From positions 186,001-250,000 of the forward strand of contig NZ_FXZM01000002.1 of the NCBI RefSeq assembly GCF_900169175.1: a stretch of DNA of 64,000 nucleotides, written 5' to 3'. This DNA is from Brevibacterium jeotgali (GTDB lineage Bacteria; Actinomycetota; Actinomycetes; Actinomycetales; Brevibacteriaceae). Both the position numbers and the translations under genes were made by a program. Shown here piece by piece: positions 49,418 through 58,491 of this stretch (within the stretch, counting starts at the first letter, position 1; each line of letters begins with the position of its first letter). The notes under the pieces are model-generated. The model did no database searches, was not told the DNA's origin, and saw only the letters and a list, made by a program, of their open reading frames with translations.

Positions 49418-51420
49418 ACCTGTGCCTTGGTCTCGATCGAGCTCATGATCGTCTCGATCGCCTCGTCGACCGGCACTCCGTTGCGCTGGGTCCCGTCGCG
49501 GAAGCGGAACGACACGGCCCCCGCCTCCTGGTCCTCGCCGCCTGCGATGAGGATGAACGGCACCTTCTGCTTGGTGGCCGTGCGGATCTTCTTCGGCATC
49601 CGATCCGTCGAATCGTCGATCTCGACCCGTACACCGCGCGCTGTGAGCCTGCCTCTGATCTCCTCGAGGTACGGGACGAACGCATCGGCGACGGGCACGC
49701 CCACCACCTGCACAGGTGCGAGCCACGCCGGGAAGGCCCCCGCGTAGTGCTCCGTGAGGACACCCATGAAGCGCTCGATCGATCCGAACTTCGCGGAGTG
49801 GATCATGACCGGGCGCTTCCGGCTGCCGTCGGAGGCCTGGTACTCCAGGTCGAACCGCTCGGGCTGGTTGAAGTCGTACTGCACGGTCGACATCTGCCAG
49901 GTGCGGCCGATCGCGTCGCGGGCCTGGACGGAGATCTTCGGTCCGTAGTAGGCCGCACCGCCCGGATCCGGCACGAGTTCCAGGCCGGTCTCCCGGCCCA
50001 CCTCCTCGAGCACCGCCGTCGCAGTCTGCCACTGCTCGTCCGAGCCGATGAACTTGTCCTTCTTCTTCCCGTCATCGCGGGTCGACAGCTCCAGGTAGAA
50101 ATCGCCCAGGCCGAAGTCGCGCAGCAGCTCGAGGACGAACTGGAGCAGGTGCCGGATCTCGTCAGCGGCGCTCTCCTGCGTGACGTAGGAATGGGAGTCG
50201 TCCTGCGCGAAGCCGCGCACGCGCGTGAGGCCGTGGATCACACCGGAGGGCTCGTCGCGGTACACGGAGCCGAACTCGAACAACCGCAGCGGCAGCTCAC
50301 GGTACGACCTCCCGCGGGACCGGTAGATGAGGTTGTGCATGGGGCAGTTCATCGCCTTGAGGCGGTAGGGGTGCCCCGGCTTGATGATCTTGCCATCGGC
50401 GTCACGGACCTCATCGACCGCCAGCGGCGGGAACATCCCGTCCGCGTAGTACGGCAGGTGGCCGGAGGTGTGGAACAGCTCCTCCTTCGAGATGTGGGGG
50501 GTGCCCACGTACTCGAAGCCGGCCTCGATGTGGCGGGTGCGGACGTAGTCCTCCATCTCCCGCTTGATGACGCCGCCCTTGGGATGGAACACCGGGAGTC
50601 CGGAGCCCAGCTCCTCGGGGAATGAGAAGAGGTCGAGCTCCACGCCCAGCCTGCGGTGGTCGCGGCGCTCAGCCTCCGCCAGCCGCTCCTGATGCGCTCT
50701 CAGGTCGTCCTTGCTCGCCCAGGCGGTGCCGTAGACGCGCTGGAGCGAGTCGCGGGACTGGTCTCCGCGCCAGTACGCGGCAGAAGCGCGGGTGACCGCG
50801 AAGCCCTGGCCGATCAGCTTCGTCGAGGGCAGATGCGGGCCGCGGCAGAGGTCCTGCCACACGACCTCTCCCCGACGATTGCGGTTCTCGTAGACGGTGA
50901 GGTCGCCGGCAGCGACCTCGACGGCCGATTCTTCATCGCCGCCCGAGGAGAAGCGGGTGGTGATGAGCTCGGACTTCAACGGCTCCGACGCCATCCGAGC
51001 GAGCGCATCCTCCTCGGACACGACGACCCGGTGGAAGGTCTGCCCCTCCTTGATGATCTGCTTCGCCCGCTTCTCGATCGACGTGAGATCCTCTGGGGTG
51101 AAGGGCGACACATCGCCGAAATCGAAGTAGAAGCCGTCGGTGATGAACGGTCCGATGCCCAGTGTGGTGCCCGGGAAGAGCTCCTGGACCGCCTGTGCGA
51201 CGACGTGCCCCGCGGAGTGGCGGAGGATGTCGAGGCCGTCCTGGTCCGCGAGCGTGATCGGTGCGATGTCATCGCCCGGCACCAGATCCCGGTCCAGGTC
51301 GGCGGGTGCTCCATTGAGACGGATCGCGACGACGTCGCGCCGGCCCTCGAACAGCTGCGCAGCCGTCATCCCCTCCTCGAACGCGTGCGACTGTCCTTCG
51401 AGGGTGATGCTCTGGGCCAC
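49414..51420 (-). CDS. thrS: Threonine-tRNA ligase
   Basis: 668 aa with TGS, editing, catalytic and anticodon-binding domains in order. Editing site [10 protein letters not shown] (~68-77), motif 2 [21 protein letters not shown], and the core CPMHN that holds a zinc cysteine. Starts GTG 51420 with AAGGAG seven bases upstream; a TAGACT box lies about 58 bases before it. I see no T-box specifier or antiterminator in the leader. Confidence 0.97.
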   Translation of the reverse strand: MAQSITLEGQSHAFEEGMTAAQLFEGRRDVVAIRLNGAPADLDRDLVPGDDIAPITLADQDGLDILRHSAGHVVAQAVQELFPGTTLGIGPFITDGFYFDFGDVSPFTPEDLTSIEKRAKQIIKEGQTFHRVVVSEEDALARMASEPLKSELITTRFSSGGDEESAVEVAAGDLTVYENRNRRGEVVWQDLCRGPHLPSTKLIGQGFAVTRASAAYWRGDQSRDSLQRVYGTAWASKDDLRAHQERLAEAERRDHRRLGVELDLFSFPEELGSGLPVFHPKGGVIKREMEDYVRTRHIEAGFEYVGTPHISKEELFHTSGHLPYYADGMFPPLAVDEVRDADGKIIKPGHPYRLKAMNCPMHNLIYRSRGRSYRELPLRLFEFGSVYRDEPSGVIHGLTRVRGFAQDDSHSYVTQESAADEIRHLLQFVLELLRDFGLGDFYLELSTRDDGKKKDKFIGSDEQWQTATAVLEEVGRETGLELVPDPGGAAYYGPKISVQARDAIGRTWQMSTVQYDFNQPERFDLEYQASDGSRKRPVMIHSAKFGSIERFMGVLTEHYAGAFPAWLAPVQVVGVPVADAFVPYLEEIRGRLTARGVRVEIDDSTDRMPKKIRTATKQKVPFILIAGGEDQEAGAVSFRFRDGTQRNGVPVDEAIETIMSSIETKAQV

Positions 51421-51477
51421 GGTCTGCTCCTTCGATGTGTGCTGTGGCGGGACGTACCGGGTCCCGCGCCACGTGCG

Positions 51478-51483
51478 AGTCTA
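51478..51483 (-). promoter_or_regulatory. -10 box (TAGACT) for thrS
   Basis: TAGACT about 58 bases before thrS's start; the expected leader is ~50 bases with an AAGGAG ribosome-binding site. No clear -35. Confidence 0.4.
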
Positions 51484-51544
51484 ACGCGGATGCGCCCGGG
51501 GACCGCCACCTGCTGCGGAGGAGCCCCGGAGGAGGCTCTGCTGC

Positions 51545-51580
51545 TGAACGCAGGAAGCCGCCGTTGAATGCAGGAAGCCG
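51545..51580. repeat. 16-base direct repeat, two copies
   Basis: TGAACGCAGGAAGCCG (51545-51560) and TGAATGCAGGAAGCCG (51565-51580), 15 of 16 identical. The second copy merges with the hairpin after the tRNA cluster. Function unknown. Confidence 0.6.
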
Positions 51581-51607
51581 GAGAGCGCTTCCGCGTTCTC
51601 CGGCTTC
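51574..51607 (-). terminator. Terminator hairpin after the tRNA cluster
   Basis: Perfect 11-bp stem GAAGCCGGAGA / TCTCCGGCTTC with a 12-base loop, six bases past the 3' end of tRNA-Val(GAC) on the minus strand. No U-run follows. Confidence 0.6.
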
Positions 51608-51612
51608 ATCTG

Positions 51613-51684
51613 TGCGCGATACTGGGATCGAACCAGTGACCTCTTCCGTGTCAGGGAAGCGCGCTACCGCTGCGCCAATCGCGC
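51613..51684 (-). tRNA. tRNA-Val(GAC)
   Basis: 72 bases, cloverleaf intact: acceptor GCGCGAT/ATCGCGC, anticodon loop CTGACAC (GAC), T-arm GGTTCGATCC, discriminator A73. CCA is not encoded. It is identical to tRNA-Val(CAC) except for two anticodon-loop bases (32 and 34). Confidence 0.95.
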
Positions 51685-51748
51685 CCGTCGTACAGGCTAT
51701 TCTGCTGTGTGCGTGCATCGGAGCCGATGCGTGCGGGGGATCCCGCTG

Positions 51749-51820
51749 TGCGCGATACTGGGATCGAACCAGTGACCTCTTCCGTGTGAAGGAAGCGCGC
51801 TACCGCTGCGCCAATCGCGC
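51749..51820 (-). tRNA. tRNA-Val(CAC)
   Basis: 72 bases, same cloverleaf as the neighbouring valine tRNA: acceptor GCGCGAT/ATCGCGC, anticodon loop TTCACAC (CAC), discriminator A73. CCA not encoded. Reads GUG codons, very frequent in this GC-rich genome. Confidence 0.95.
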
Positions 51821-51844
51821 CCTGCCCGCCGAAGGGCCGGGCTG

Positions 51845-51915
51845 AGGTGGAGAGGGGATTCGAACCCCCGTATACGGCTTTGCAGGCCGCTGCCTCGCCA
51901 CTCGGCCACTCCACC
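51845..51915 (-). tRNA. tRNA-Cys(GCA)
   Basis: 71 bases; acceptor GGTGGAG/CTCCACC, anticodon loop CTGCAAA (GCA), T-arm GGTTCGAATCC, discriminator U73, the identity base of tRNA-Cys. CCA not encoded. Confidence 0.96.
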
Positions 51916-51938
51916 GCGAGACGGTTGACCTGTCTCCG

Positions 51939-52011
51939 AGCGGATGACGGGATTCGAACCCGCGACCCTCACCTTGGCAAGGTGATGCTCTACCAGCTGA
52001 GCCACATCCGC
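51939..52011 (-). tRNA. tRNA-Gly(GCC)
   Basis: 73 bases; acceptor GCGGATG/CATCCGC, D-arm GGCTCAGCTGGTAGAGC, anticodon loop TTGCCAA (GCC), discriminator U73. CCA not encoded. First of the four minus-strand tRNAs. Confidence 0.96.
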
Positions 52012-52127
52012 ATGAGCTTCCGCTCTTCGCTCCCCGTATTTCCCGGGCAACGAGAGATAAATCTACACGCCGTCCGAGCCCACGTCCAATCGATCTGGTG
52101 TGGCCCTGATCACAGATGGCGACAGCC

Positions 52128-52133
52128 TAGAAT
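52128..52133 (+). promoter_or_regulatory. -10 box (TAGAAT) of a likely leaderless TIGR02611 promoter
   Basis: TAGAAT, six bases (TCCAGT), then the GTG start at 52140. No Shine-Dalgarno precedes the start. No clear -35. Confidence 0.5.
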
Positions 52134-52139
52134 TCCAGT

Positions 52140-52604
52140 GTGAACGGGAAGCGACCGGAGGGTTGGCTGTCGCGCAGCCATAAGCAGGGGCGGCCCTGGT
52201 ACCGACGGGGTCGGCTGGGCTACATGCGCTGGCGCCTGCGCCTCGATTCGCGCCCCCGCACGGCGCAGGCCTACCGCGTCACCGTCGGCTTCGTGGGTGC
52301 GACCGTCGTCGTCCTGGGCCTCGTCCTCGTTCCGCTTCCCGGTCCGGGCTGGCTCATCGTCCTCACCGGAGTGGCGATCATCGCCTCCGAATTCTCGTTC
52401 GCGCGCAGGCTCCTGCGCTTCGCGCGGGAGAAGCTCACGGCATGGACGCAGTGGGTCACGGCGAGCCACTGGACCATCGGGACGAGCTTGGCTCTCCTGT
52501 CGTGCGCGGTCGTCATCGGCGTGGTGTGGCTGGTCCTGCTGTGGCTGGGTCTCCCCGGATGGGTGCCCCGCGACTGGGTGCCGCTCTGGACCGGACTGCG
52601 CTGA
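52140..52604 (+). CDS. TIGR02611-family membrane protein
   Basis: 154 aa, function unknown. An Arg-rich N-terminal tail (1-45), then membrane segments at ~46-62, ~68-86 and ~113-137; the PLPGPGWLIVLTGVAIIASEF block is the family hallmark. GTG 52140 start fits both the conserved N-terminus and a TAGAAT -10 box six bases upstream. It is one of only six plus-strand protein genes here. Confidence 0.86.
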   Translation: MNGKRPEGWLSRSHKQGRPWYRRGRLGYMRWRLRLDSRPRTAQAYRVTVGFVGATVVVLGLVLVPLPGPGWLIVLTGVAIIASEFSFARRLLRFAREKLTAWTQWVTASHWTIGTSLALLSCAVVIGVVWLVLLWLGLPGWVPRDWVPLWTGLR

Positions 52605-52610
52605 CCGGTG

Positions 52611-52637
52611 ACGCGCACGCCTGCCGGCTGTGCGTGT
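52611..52637. terminator. Possible bidirectional hairpin between TIGR02611 and ppk2
   Basis: ACGCGCAC pairs with GTGCGTGT (eight base pairs, one G-T), with an 11-base loop, in the 32-base gap between the two convergent genes. Modest stem and no U-run. Confidence 0.35.
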
Positions 52638-53536
52638 CAGTCGCAGGCGATGAGCGCGGTCGCCGCGTCGAGCTCCGCCTCCGCCGCCATCGGATCGAAG
52701 TCCGCCGCGGGCCAGTCGAGGTCCATCGACTCGAGGTGGTGGAGAAGGATCCTGCCGACCGCCCAGCGGGCGTACCACTTGCGATCAGACGGCACCACGT
52801 ACCACGGCGACGCATCACTGTCCGTGCGGACGAGCACGTCCTCGAAGGCCTGCGTGTACTCGTGCCAGCGGCGGCGGTCGGCGAGGTCGGAGGCCGCATG
52901 CTTCCATGCCTTGTCCGGCCGCGTGATCCGCTCGCGCAGCCGCTCGGCCTGCTCCTCCTGCGAGACCGTCAGCATCACCTTGACGACGTCCACGCCGCTG
53001 GCTGCGAGCCCGTTCTCGAAGTCGATGATCGTGTCGTAGCGCCCCTCCCACACCGAACGGGGGGCCAGTCCGTGCATGCGCACGGCGAGGATGTCCTCGT
53101 ACTGGGACCGGTCGAACGCTGCGATGCGGCCCCACGCGGGCACTCGGCGCTGGATCCGCCAGAGGAAGTGGTGCGCCGCCTCCTCCTCCGTCGGGACGCC
53201 GAACGCCCACGTCTGCAGTCCGTGCGGGCCCACGGCCCCGGACAGGTGGCGGATGATGCCGCCCTTGCCGGAGGCGTCCCTGCCCTGCAGGACCAGGATG
53301 AGTGCGCGCCTGCCTCCTTCCGGACGCAGAGCATGGGCGTGGAGGCGCTCCTGCGCGCTGCGGATGAGCCCCGCGTCGTCGTCCTGCGCACGACGGCCAT
53401 CGGCCTTCTTGCCCGAGAATCCCGGCGTCGAATCCGCGGCGACCCCCGCGAAGCCCCTCTGCCGGCTGAACCGCAGCAGGGCGGCGACTCCCGCAGGGTC
53501 CGTGATCGGCCCGCGCGAGTCCCCGCCGCCGGTCAC
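52637..53536 (-). CDS. Polyphosphate kinase 2 family protein (polyP:nucleotide phosphotransferase)
   Basis: 299 aa. Walker A GRDASGKGG at 85-93, the DRS-x-Y catalytic signature FDRSQYED at 141-148, and RITRPDKAWKHAASDLADRRRWHEYTQAFEDVL in the lid. PPK2 enzymes transfer phosphate between polyphosphate and nucleotides; the preferred nucleotide (AMP, ADP or GDP) cannot be told. GTG 53536 overlaps zapE's stop (GTGA). Confidence 0.92.
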   Translation of the reverse strand: MTGGGDSRGPITDPAGVAALLRFSRQRGFAGVAADSTPGFSGKKADGRRAQDDDAGLIRSAQERLHAHALRPEGGRRALILVLQGRDASGKGGIIRHLSGAVGPHGLQTWAFGVPTEEEAAHHFLWRIQRRVPAWGRIAAFDRSQYEDILAVRMHGLAPRSVWEGRYDTIIDFENGLAASGVDVVKVMLTVSQEEQAERLRERITRPDKAWKHAASDLADRRRWHEYTQAFEDVLVRTDSDASPWYVVPSDRKWYARWAVGRILLHHLESMDLDWPAADFDPMAAEAELDAATALIACD

Positions 53537-54555
53537 GACCGGGCCTTGTGCGCGAGCGCCGTGAGCCGTGACAGGCAGCGCAGGTACTTCTTGCGGTAGC
53601 CGCCGGCGATCATCTCGTCGGTGAAGACGTCATCCAGCTTCACACCGCTGGCGTGGACGGCGACATCACGGTCGTACATGCGGTCCACGAGAGCGACGAA
53701 GCGCAGTGCGACTCCCTCGTTCTCGATGGTCCTGACCTCGTCCCACACGATGGTGTCGACTTGGTCGAGCATCCGTCCATAGCGCGACGGGTGGATCGTC
53801 GACAGGTGCTCGACCGCGACGTCGAATCGGTCCCGAGCCACCGTTCCGGTCGCCTCCGCGAGCACGGCGTCCAGCTCTTCGGTCGTCTGCGGCGCAGGCG
53901 GCTCCGGCAGACCACGGCTGCGATAGTCGTCGCCGTCGATCGAGACGATCGTGAACTGCTCCGACAGCGCCTGGATCTCCCGCAGGAAGTCCTGTGCGGC
54001 GAAGCGGCCCTGTCCCAGCGATCCGGGAAGGGTGTTGGAGGTCGCGACGATCTTGACGCCCGCGTCGGTGAGTTCGCGCATGAGGCGCGACATCATGACG
54101 GTGTCCCCCGGATCGTCGAGCTCGAACTCGTCGATGCAGACCAGGCGCATCTGCGACAGCTCGTCGCGCGCCCGGACGAAGCCCAGTGCGCCGATGAGGT
54201 TCGTGTACTCGACGAACGTCCCGAAGGTGGCGGGCTTCTCGCTCGCGTGCCACGTGGAGGCGAGCAGGTGGGTCTTGCCGACGCCGTATCCGCCGTCCAG
54301 GTAGACGCCCTTCGCCTTGCTGCGCCGTCCTCCTCCGAACAGCCGCCCGAGCAGGCGGGAGGAGCCCCCTCCGGACGACACGAAGTCATTCAGCGTGTCC
54401 CGGGCCTGCGTCTGCGTGGGCTGGGCGGGGTCGGGGCGGTAGCTTCCGAACGACACGTCCTCGAACTGCGGCGGCGGCACAAGGCCGTCGATCAGCTCGT
54501 CCGGGGAGATGCGCGGATCGGCTTCTGAGAGGTGGATGATCTGGGCGGTGCTCAC
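53533..54555 (-). CDS. zapE: Cell division protein ZapE (AFG1-type ATPase)
   Basis: 340 aa. Walker A GGYGVGKT around 88-95, Walker B region VCIDEFELDDPGDT, then a helical C-terminal part. ZapE modulates FtsZ rings in E. coli, and the related AFG1 acts in protein quality control. I start it at GTG 54555, eight bases after a TAGACT box; a TTG nine bases upstream is possible but overlaps that box, which makes it a worse choice. It overlaps the ppk2 gene by four bases. Confidence 0.92.
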   Translation of the reverse strand: MSTAQIIHLSEADPRISPDELIDGLVPPPQFEDVSFGSYRPDPAQPTQTQARDTLNDFVSSGGGSSRLLGRLFGGGRRSKAKGVYLDGGYGVGKTHLLASTWHASEKPATFGTFVEYTNLIGALGFVRARDELSQMRLVCIDEFELDDPGDTVMMSRLMRELTDAGVKIVATSNTLPGSLGQGRFAAQDFLREIQALSEQFTIVSIDGDDYRSRGLPEPPAPQTTEELDAVLAEATGTVARDRFDVAVEHLSTIHPSRYGRMLDQVDTIVWDEVRTIENEGVALRFVALVDRMYDRDVAVHASGVKLDDVFTDEMIAGGYRKKYLRCLSRLTALAHKARS

Positions 54556-54563
54556 GAGCGCCA

Positions 54564-54569
54564 AGTCTA
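54564..54569 (-). promoter_or_regulatory. -10 box (TAGACT) of a likely leaderless zapE promoter
   Basis: TAGACT, eight bases (TGGCGCTC), then GTG at 54555. The only other nearby start codon (TTG 54564) would share a base with the box. Confidence 0.45.
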
Positions 54570-54621
54570 CAGATTCCCAGAGATCGCACAGGGCACTCGC
54601 GGGATACGAGACGCGCCGCGG

Positions 54622-55629
54622 TCAGGAGAAGTCGAAGCCCAACCGGCCGAGCGACTTCGGATCGCGCTGCCAGTCCTTGAGCACCTTCACATGGATGTCC
54701 AGGTAGACGGGTGTCCCCAGGAGCGCCTCGATCCCCTTCCGTGCACGGGAACCGATCTGCTTGAGCCGTGAACCGCCGCGTCCGATGATGATCGCCTTCT
54801 GGCTGTCGCGCTCGACGTAGATATTCACATGGACGTCCCAGAGGGGGCGGTCCTCGGGGCGGTCCTCCCGCGGATTCATCTCCTCGATCTGCACGGCGAG
54901 CGAGTGCGGGAGCTCGTCGCGCACATCCTCCAGCGCGGCCTCGCGGACCAGCTCCGCGACCATCACGGCCTCGGGCTGGTCGGTCAGGTCCCCGTCCGGA
55001 TAGAGGGGCGGCGACAGCGGGAGGTGGCCGGCCAGGACCTCGTCGACGATGTCGACCTGGAACCCGGCGCCCGCGGACACGGGCACCACGTCCGCGAAAT
55101 CACCCAGCTGGGAAGTGCGCAGCAGAGCCGCTCCGACCTCGTCCTTCGAGACGAGGTCGGTCTTCGTCACGAGGGCGACGACCGGCGTGCGTCCCGAGAA
55201 CTGGGCGAGCTGCTCCGCGATGTACCGGTCGCCGGGTCCCGGCAGCTCATCCGCCGGGATGCAGAAGCCGATGACATCGACCTCGGCGAGGGTGCCGGCC
55301 ACGAGGTCGTTCAACCTCTCGCCCAGCAGGGTCCGCGGCCGGTGGAGGCCCGGTGTGTCGACGAGGATCAGCTGGTGGTCCTCGCGATGGACGATTCCCC
55401 GGACGGTGTGCCGCGTGGTCTGCGGCTTCGCCGAGGTGATCGCGATCTTCTCGCCCACGAGCGCGTTCGCGAGAGTCGACTTGCCCGTGTTCGGCCGCCC
55501 GACGAGGCAGGCGAACCCGGCACGGTAGTCCTCCGGCACATCGGTGCGGAAGCCGCTCTCCCCCAGTGCCGCGGCGATCTTGTCGTCCAGTGCTGCCTCG
55601 GGGCCGTCCCCCGCCGTGTCCTGGTCCAT
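54622..55629 (-). CDS. era: GTPase Era
   Basis: Ribosome-assembly GTPase that binds the 3' end of 16S rRNA. 335 aa: G1 GRPNTGKST at 44-52, G3 [10 protein letters not shown] from 91, G4 TKTD, and a C-terminal KH domain ([37 protein letters not shown]). Starts ATG 55629 with AGGAGG seven bases upstream, two bases after the CNNM gene. Confidence 0.97.
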   Translation of the reverse strand: MDQDTAGDGPEAALDDKIAAALGESGFRTDVPEDYRAGFACLVGRPNTGKSTLANALVGEKIAITSAKPQTTRHTVRGIVHREDHQLILVDTPGLHRPRTLLGERLNDLVAGTLAEVDVIGFCIPADELPGPGDRYIAEQLAQFSGRTPVVALVTKTDLVSKDEVGAALLRTSQLGDFADVVPVSAGAGFQVDIVDEVLAGHLPLSPPLYPDGDLTDQPEAVMVAELVREAALEDVRDELPHSLAVQIEEMNPREDRPEDRPLWDVHVNIYVERDSQKAIIIGRGGSRLKQIGSRARKGIEALLGTPVYLDIHVKVLKDWQRDPKSLGRLGFDFS

Positions 55630-55631
55630 GG

Positions 55632-56906
55632 TCAGTCCTCCTGCGTGTTCATCGTCTCGACCCGGCACACGTGCACGCGGGTGATCCTGTGTCTTCTGCC
55701 CTCGCCCGGAAGCGCTTCGAGCCTCAGTCCTGCGATCTGTGCCTGCGATCCTGCGATCGGCACGCTGCCCACGAGCTTCTGCAGCAGCCCGCCGACGCTG
55801 GAGACGTCATCGTCCTCGATCCGGACGTCGAAGAGGTCGGCCAGGTCGTCGATGTCCAGGCGTGCGCTCACGACCGCCGCTCCGTCCGCGCCGATCATCG
55901 CATCGTCGCTCACATCGTATTCGTCGTCGATCTCGCCGACGATCTCCTCCACGATGTCCTCGATGGTGACGATGCCGGCGGTCCCGCCGTACTCGTCGAC
56001 CACGACGGCGACGTGGGTGTTGCGCGCCTGCATCTCGTGGAGCAGATCGTCGACGAGCTTCGTGTCCGGCACGAAGCGGGCGTCGCGGGCGAACCCGTCG
56101 ATGGCCTCGACACTGAGCTCAGGGCGCATGTGCAGCTGTCTGGCGATGTCCTTGAGGTAGAGGAAGCCCCGCACGTCGTCGATGTCCTCACCCGTGACCG
56201 GGACGCGGGAGAAGCCGGAGCGGAGGAAGAGCACCATCGCCTCGTCGAGCGACGTGCCCGCTCGCACCGTCACGAGGTCGGTGCGCGGGACCATGATCTT
56301 CCAGACGCGTGTGTCCCCCAGGGAGATGACGTTCGCGATCATGTCGCGCTCGTCGTCCTCGATGACGTCCGAGGCCTGCGCCCGATCGACGTAGTCGAGC
56401 AGCTGGGACTCCGACAGGGGCGCACCGGCTCCGCTCACCTTCGTCGGTGTCAGCATGTTGCCGAGCCACACGAGGACCAGCGCGACGGGGCCCAGCGCTG
56501 CGCGGAGCCCGGAGACCAGGCCGCCCAGCAGCAGCGAGGTCTGCAGCGGGTAGTGCCGGGCGACCGAGCGCGGGGAGACTCCCGCGACGACGAACACGGC
56601 GACCGAGGCCGTGACGACCGTGCAGACGACGGCCTCCCACCCCACGTCGAACACCTGCAGGTAGGCGAACGCGATGAAGACGGTCGCCGAGGCCTCCGCC
56701 AGCTGCCGGATGAAGGTCAGGACGTAGGTGTGGACGAGCGGGTCCGCGAAGACCCGCAGGACCTTCCGCGCGCCGCGGCGCCCCTCGTCCGCCGCGTCCG
56801 CGACCTCCGACCGGGAGACGGTCGCGAAGGCGGAGTCCGCGGCCACGAAGACGGCGGCGATCGCAAGGCATGCGAGTGCCGCGGCGAAGAAGCCCATGAT
56901 GGCCAC
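55632..56906 (-). CDS. CNNM/CorC-type membrane protein with CBS pair (hemolysin family)
   Basis: 424 aa. An N-terminal DUF21 membrane domain (about four segments to residue ~150), two CBS domains (~205-325) and a C-terminal CorC_HCC-type domain ([17 protein letters not shown]). Family members influence Mg/Co export or homeostasis. Start is GTG 56906; ATG four codons later is possible. It lies one base after ybeY and two before era, in the typical ybeY-CBS-era order. Confidence 0.92.
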   Translation of the reverse strand: MAIMGFFAAALACLAIAAVFVAADSAFATVSRSEVADAADEGRRGARKVLRVFADPLVHTYVLTFIRQLAEASATVFIAFAYLQVFDVGWEAVVCTVVTASVAVFVVAGVSPRSVARHYPLQTSLLLGGLVSGLRAALGPVALVLVWLGNMLTPTKVSGAGAPLSESQLLDYVDRAQASDVIEDDERDMIANVISLGDTRVWKIMVPRTDLVTVRAGTSLDEAMVLFLRSGFSRVPVTGEDIDDVRGFLYLKDIARQLHMRPELSVEAIDGFARDARFVPDTKLVDDLLHEMQARNTHVAVVVDEYGGTAGIVTIEDIVEEIVGEIDDEYDVSDDAMIGADGAAVVSARLDIDDLADLFDVRIEDDDVSSVGGLLQKLVGSVPIAGSQAQIAGLRLEALPGEGRRHRITRVHVCRVETMNTQED

Positions 56907-56907
56907 G

Positions 56908-57390
56908 TCAGTCCTCCGTCGGCTGCGGGATCCGAGTGCGGCCCGGTTCGCGGGCCGCGAAGTAGGTGAGCAGCAGGCGGCGCTGCAGGCCGAACATCTC
57001 CGCCTTCTCCTCGTCGTCTCCGTGGTCGTATCCCATCAGGTGGAGCAGGCCGTGGGTGACGAGGAGCAGGACCTCGTCCATCGTGCTGTGCCCGGCGGCT
57101 CGAGCCTGCTCCGCCGCGACGTCGGAGCACACGACGATGTCGCCCAGAACGCCGGGTTCGGCGTCTTCGCCCGGCTTCAGCTCGTCCATGGGGAACGACA
57201 TGACGTCAGTGGGGCCTGAGAGGTCCATCCACTCGAGGTGGAGCTCCTCCATCGGGCCGGGCTCCACGAAGCGCACGTACACGTCCGCCTCCGCATGGAT
57301 CCGCATCTGCTCGTACACGTGCGTCGCCAGTCGCTTGACGGCGTCGAGGTCGATGCCCGCACCCGATTCGTCGACGATCTCGATGCTCAT
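56908..57390 (-). CDS. ybeY: Endoribonuclease YbeY
   Basis: Zinc endoribonuclease of 16S rRNA 3' processing and quality control. 160 aa from ATG 57390: the H3xH5xH metal motif is His113, His117 and His123 (HGLLHLMGYDH). Overlaps phoH by four bases (ATGA). An upstream frame extension lies within phoH and is not conserved. Confidence 0.96.
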   Translation of the reverse strand: MSIEIVDESGAGIDLDAVKRLATHVYEQMRIHAEADVYVRFVEPGPMEELHLEWMDLSGPTDVMSFPMDELKPGEDAEPGVLGDIVVCSDVAAEQARAAGHSTMDEVLLLVTHGLLHLMGYDHGDDEEKAEMFGLQRRLLLTYFAAREPGRTRIPQPTED

Positions 57391-58436
57391 GAGGGCTGTC
57401 CTCCCGCGGGGCGGTGCCCGCCCTTCCTGTCCGATCGCCCGTGCCGATGGCGGACGGGCTCCGCCGTCTGCTCCGATGCCGACCACAGGTCATACGCGTC
57501 CACGATCGCGGAGACCAGCGAGTGCCGGACGACGTCCTTGCTCGTGAGCGCTTCGAACGCGATGTCGTCCACGCCCTCGAGGATGCCCCGCACGATGCGG
57601 AGCCCACTGGTCGTCCCCGTCGGCAGGTCCACCTGGCTCGTGTCCCCGGTGACGACCATGCGCGATCCGAAGCCCAGCCGTGTGAGGAACATCTTCATCT
57701 GCTCTGCCGTGGAGTTCTGGGCCTCGTCCAGGATCACGAAGGCGTCGTTGAGGGTCCTGCCGCGCATGTACGCCAGCGGGGCGACCTCGATCATGCCGGA
57801 CTCCATGAGGCGCGGGATGCGTTCGGGGTCCAGCATGTCGTGCAGCGCATCGTAGAGCGGCCTCACGTAGGGATCGATCTTCTCGTTGAGGCTGCCCGGC
57901 AGGAACCCCAGCCGCTCACCGGCCTCGACCGCCGGTCGGGTGAGGATGATGCGGGACACCTCGCGACGCTGCAGTGCGTTCACCGCCATCGCCATCGCGA
58001 GGTACGTCTTGCCGGTGCCCGCCGGACCGAGCCCGAACGTGATGGTGTGGTTGCGGATCGCCCGCACGTACTCGTGCTGTCCGAACGTCTTCGGCCGCAC
58101 CGTCCTGCCGCGTGTCGACAGGATGCTGGTCCCGAGCACGTCCGCGGCGGACGTGTCCTCCGAGTCGAGCGCGCCGACCCGGGCGACGGTGTCCGGGTCG
58201 ATGAGGGCCCCGGCCGCCAGCAGGCGCTTGAGCTCCCCGATGATCCTCACGAGGGCCGAGACGGAGTCCTCGTCGCCCGTCAGGGTCATGTCGCGGTCGC
58301 GCACGTGCACGTCGACACCGGGCGCGAGCTGCTCCAGCGCCTCGAGGTTCGCCTCTGCGGGGCCGAAGAAGGCGACGAGGTCGAGGTCCTCGGGCAGTGC
58401 GAGGCGCACGGTCGTCTGCTGTGGCGTGGGTTCCAG
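57387..58436 (-). CDS. phoH: PhoH-family P-loop ATPase
   Basis: 349 aa from the proposed CTG. Walker A GPAGTGKT at 137-144; [35 protein letters not shown] and VILDEAQN follow. The family has RNA-related ATPase or helicase roles and sits with ybeY and era. No in-frame ATG, GTG or TTG lies between rsmE and the GTG at 58409, which has no ribosome-binding site; CTG at 58436 has GGAAGGA six bases upstream. I take CTG as the more likely start, GTG 58409 as the alternative. Confidence 0.93.
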   Translation of the reverse strand: MEPTPQQTTVRLALPEDLDLVAFFGPAEANLEALEQLAPGVDVHVRDRDMTLTGDEDSVSALVRIIGELKRLLAAGALIDPDTVARVGALDSEDTSAADVLGTSILSTRGRTVRPKTFGQHEYVRAIRNHTITFGLGPAGTGKTYLAMAMAVNALQRREVSRIILTRPAVEAGERLGFLPGSLNEKIDPYVRPLYDALHDMLDPERIPRLMESGMIEVAPLAYMRGRTLNDAFVILDEAQNSTAEQMKMFLTRLGFGSRMVVTGDTSQVDLPTGTTSGLRIVRGILEGVDDIAFEALTSKDVVRHSLVSAIVDAYDLWSASEQTAEPVRHRHGRSDRKGGHRPAGGQPS

Positions 58437-58442
58437 GGGGTG

Positions 58443-58449
58443 TCCTTCC
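58443..58449 (-). promoter_or_regulatory. GGAAGGA ribosome-binding site pointing at a CTG start of phoH
   Basis: GGAAGGA, six bases (CACCCC), CTG GAA CCC. Same spacing as at rarA. No canonical start codon is in reach at this spacing. Confidence 0.5.
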
Positions 58450-58485
58450 GATCGCGCGGCACCGCGGGGCGCGGCACCGATCCCG

Positions 58486-58491
58486 ATTCTA
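58486..58491 (-). promoter_or_regulatory. -10 box (TAGAAT) for phoH
   Basis: TAGAAT at the end of rsmE (overlapping its stop), about 50 bases before phoH's proposed start. A start seven bases on would give a ~43-base leader containing GGAAGGA. No clear -35. Confidence 0.4.

Noticed and set aside
51421-51483. Possible T-box leader before thrS
   Set aside because: The expected leader is ~50 bases, too short, and no T-box core sequence is seen. The same holds for alaS and hisS.
51613-52011. tRNA cluster as an attachment site of a mobile element
   Set aside because: No integrase, no repeated tRNA fragment and no atypical genes adjacent.
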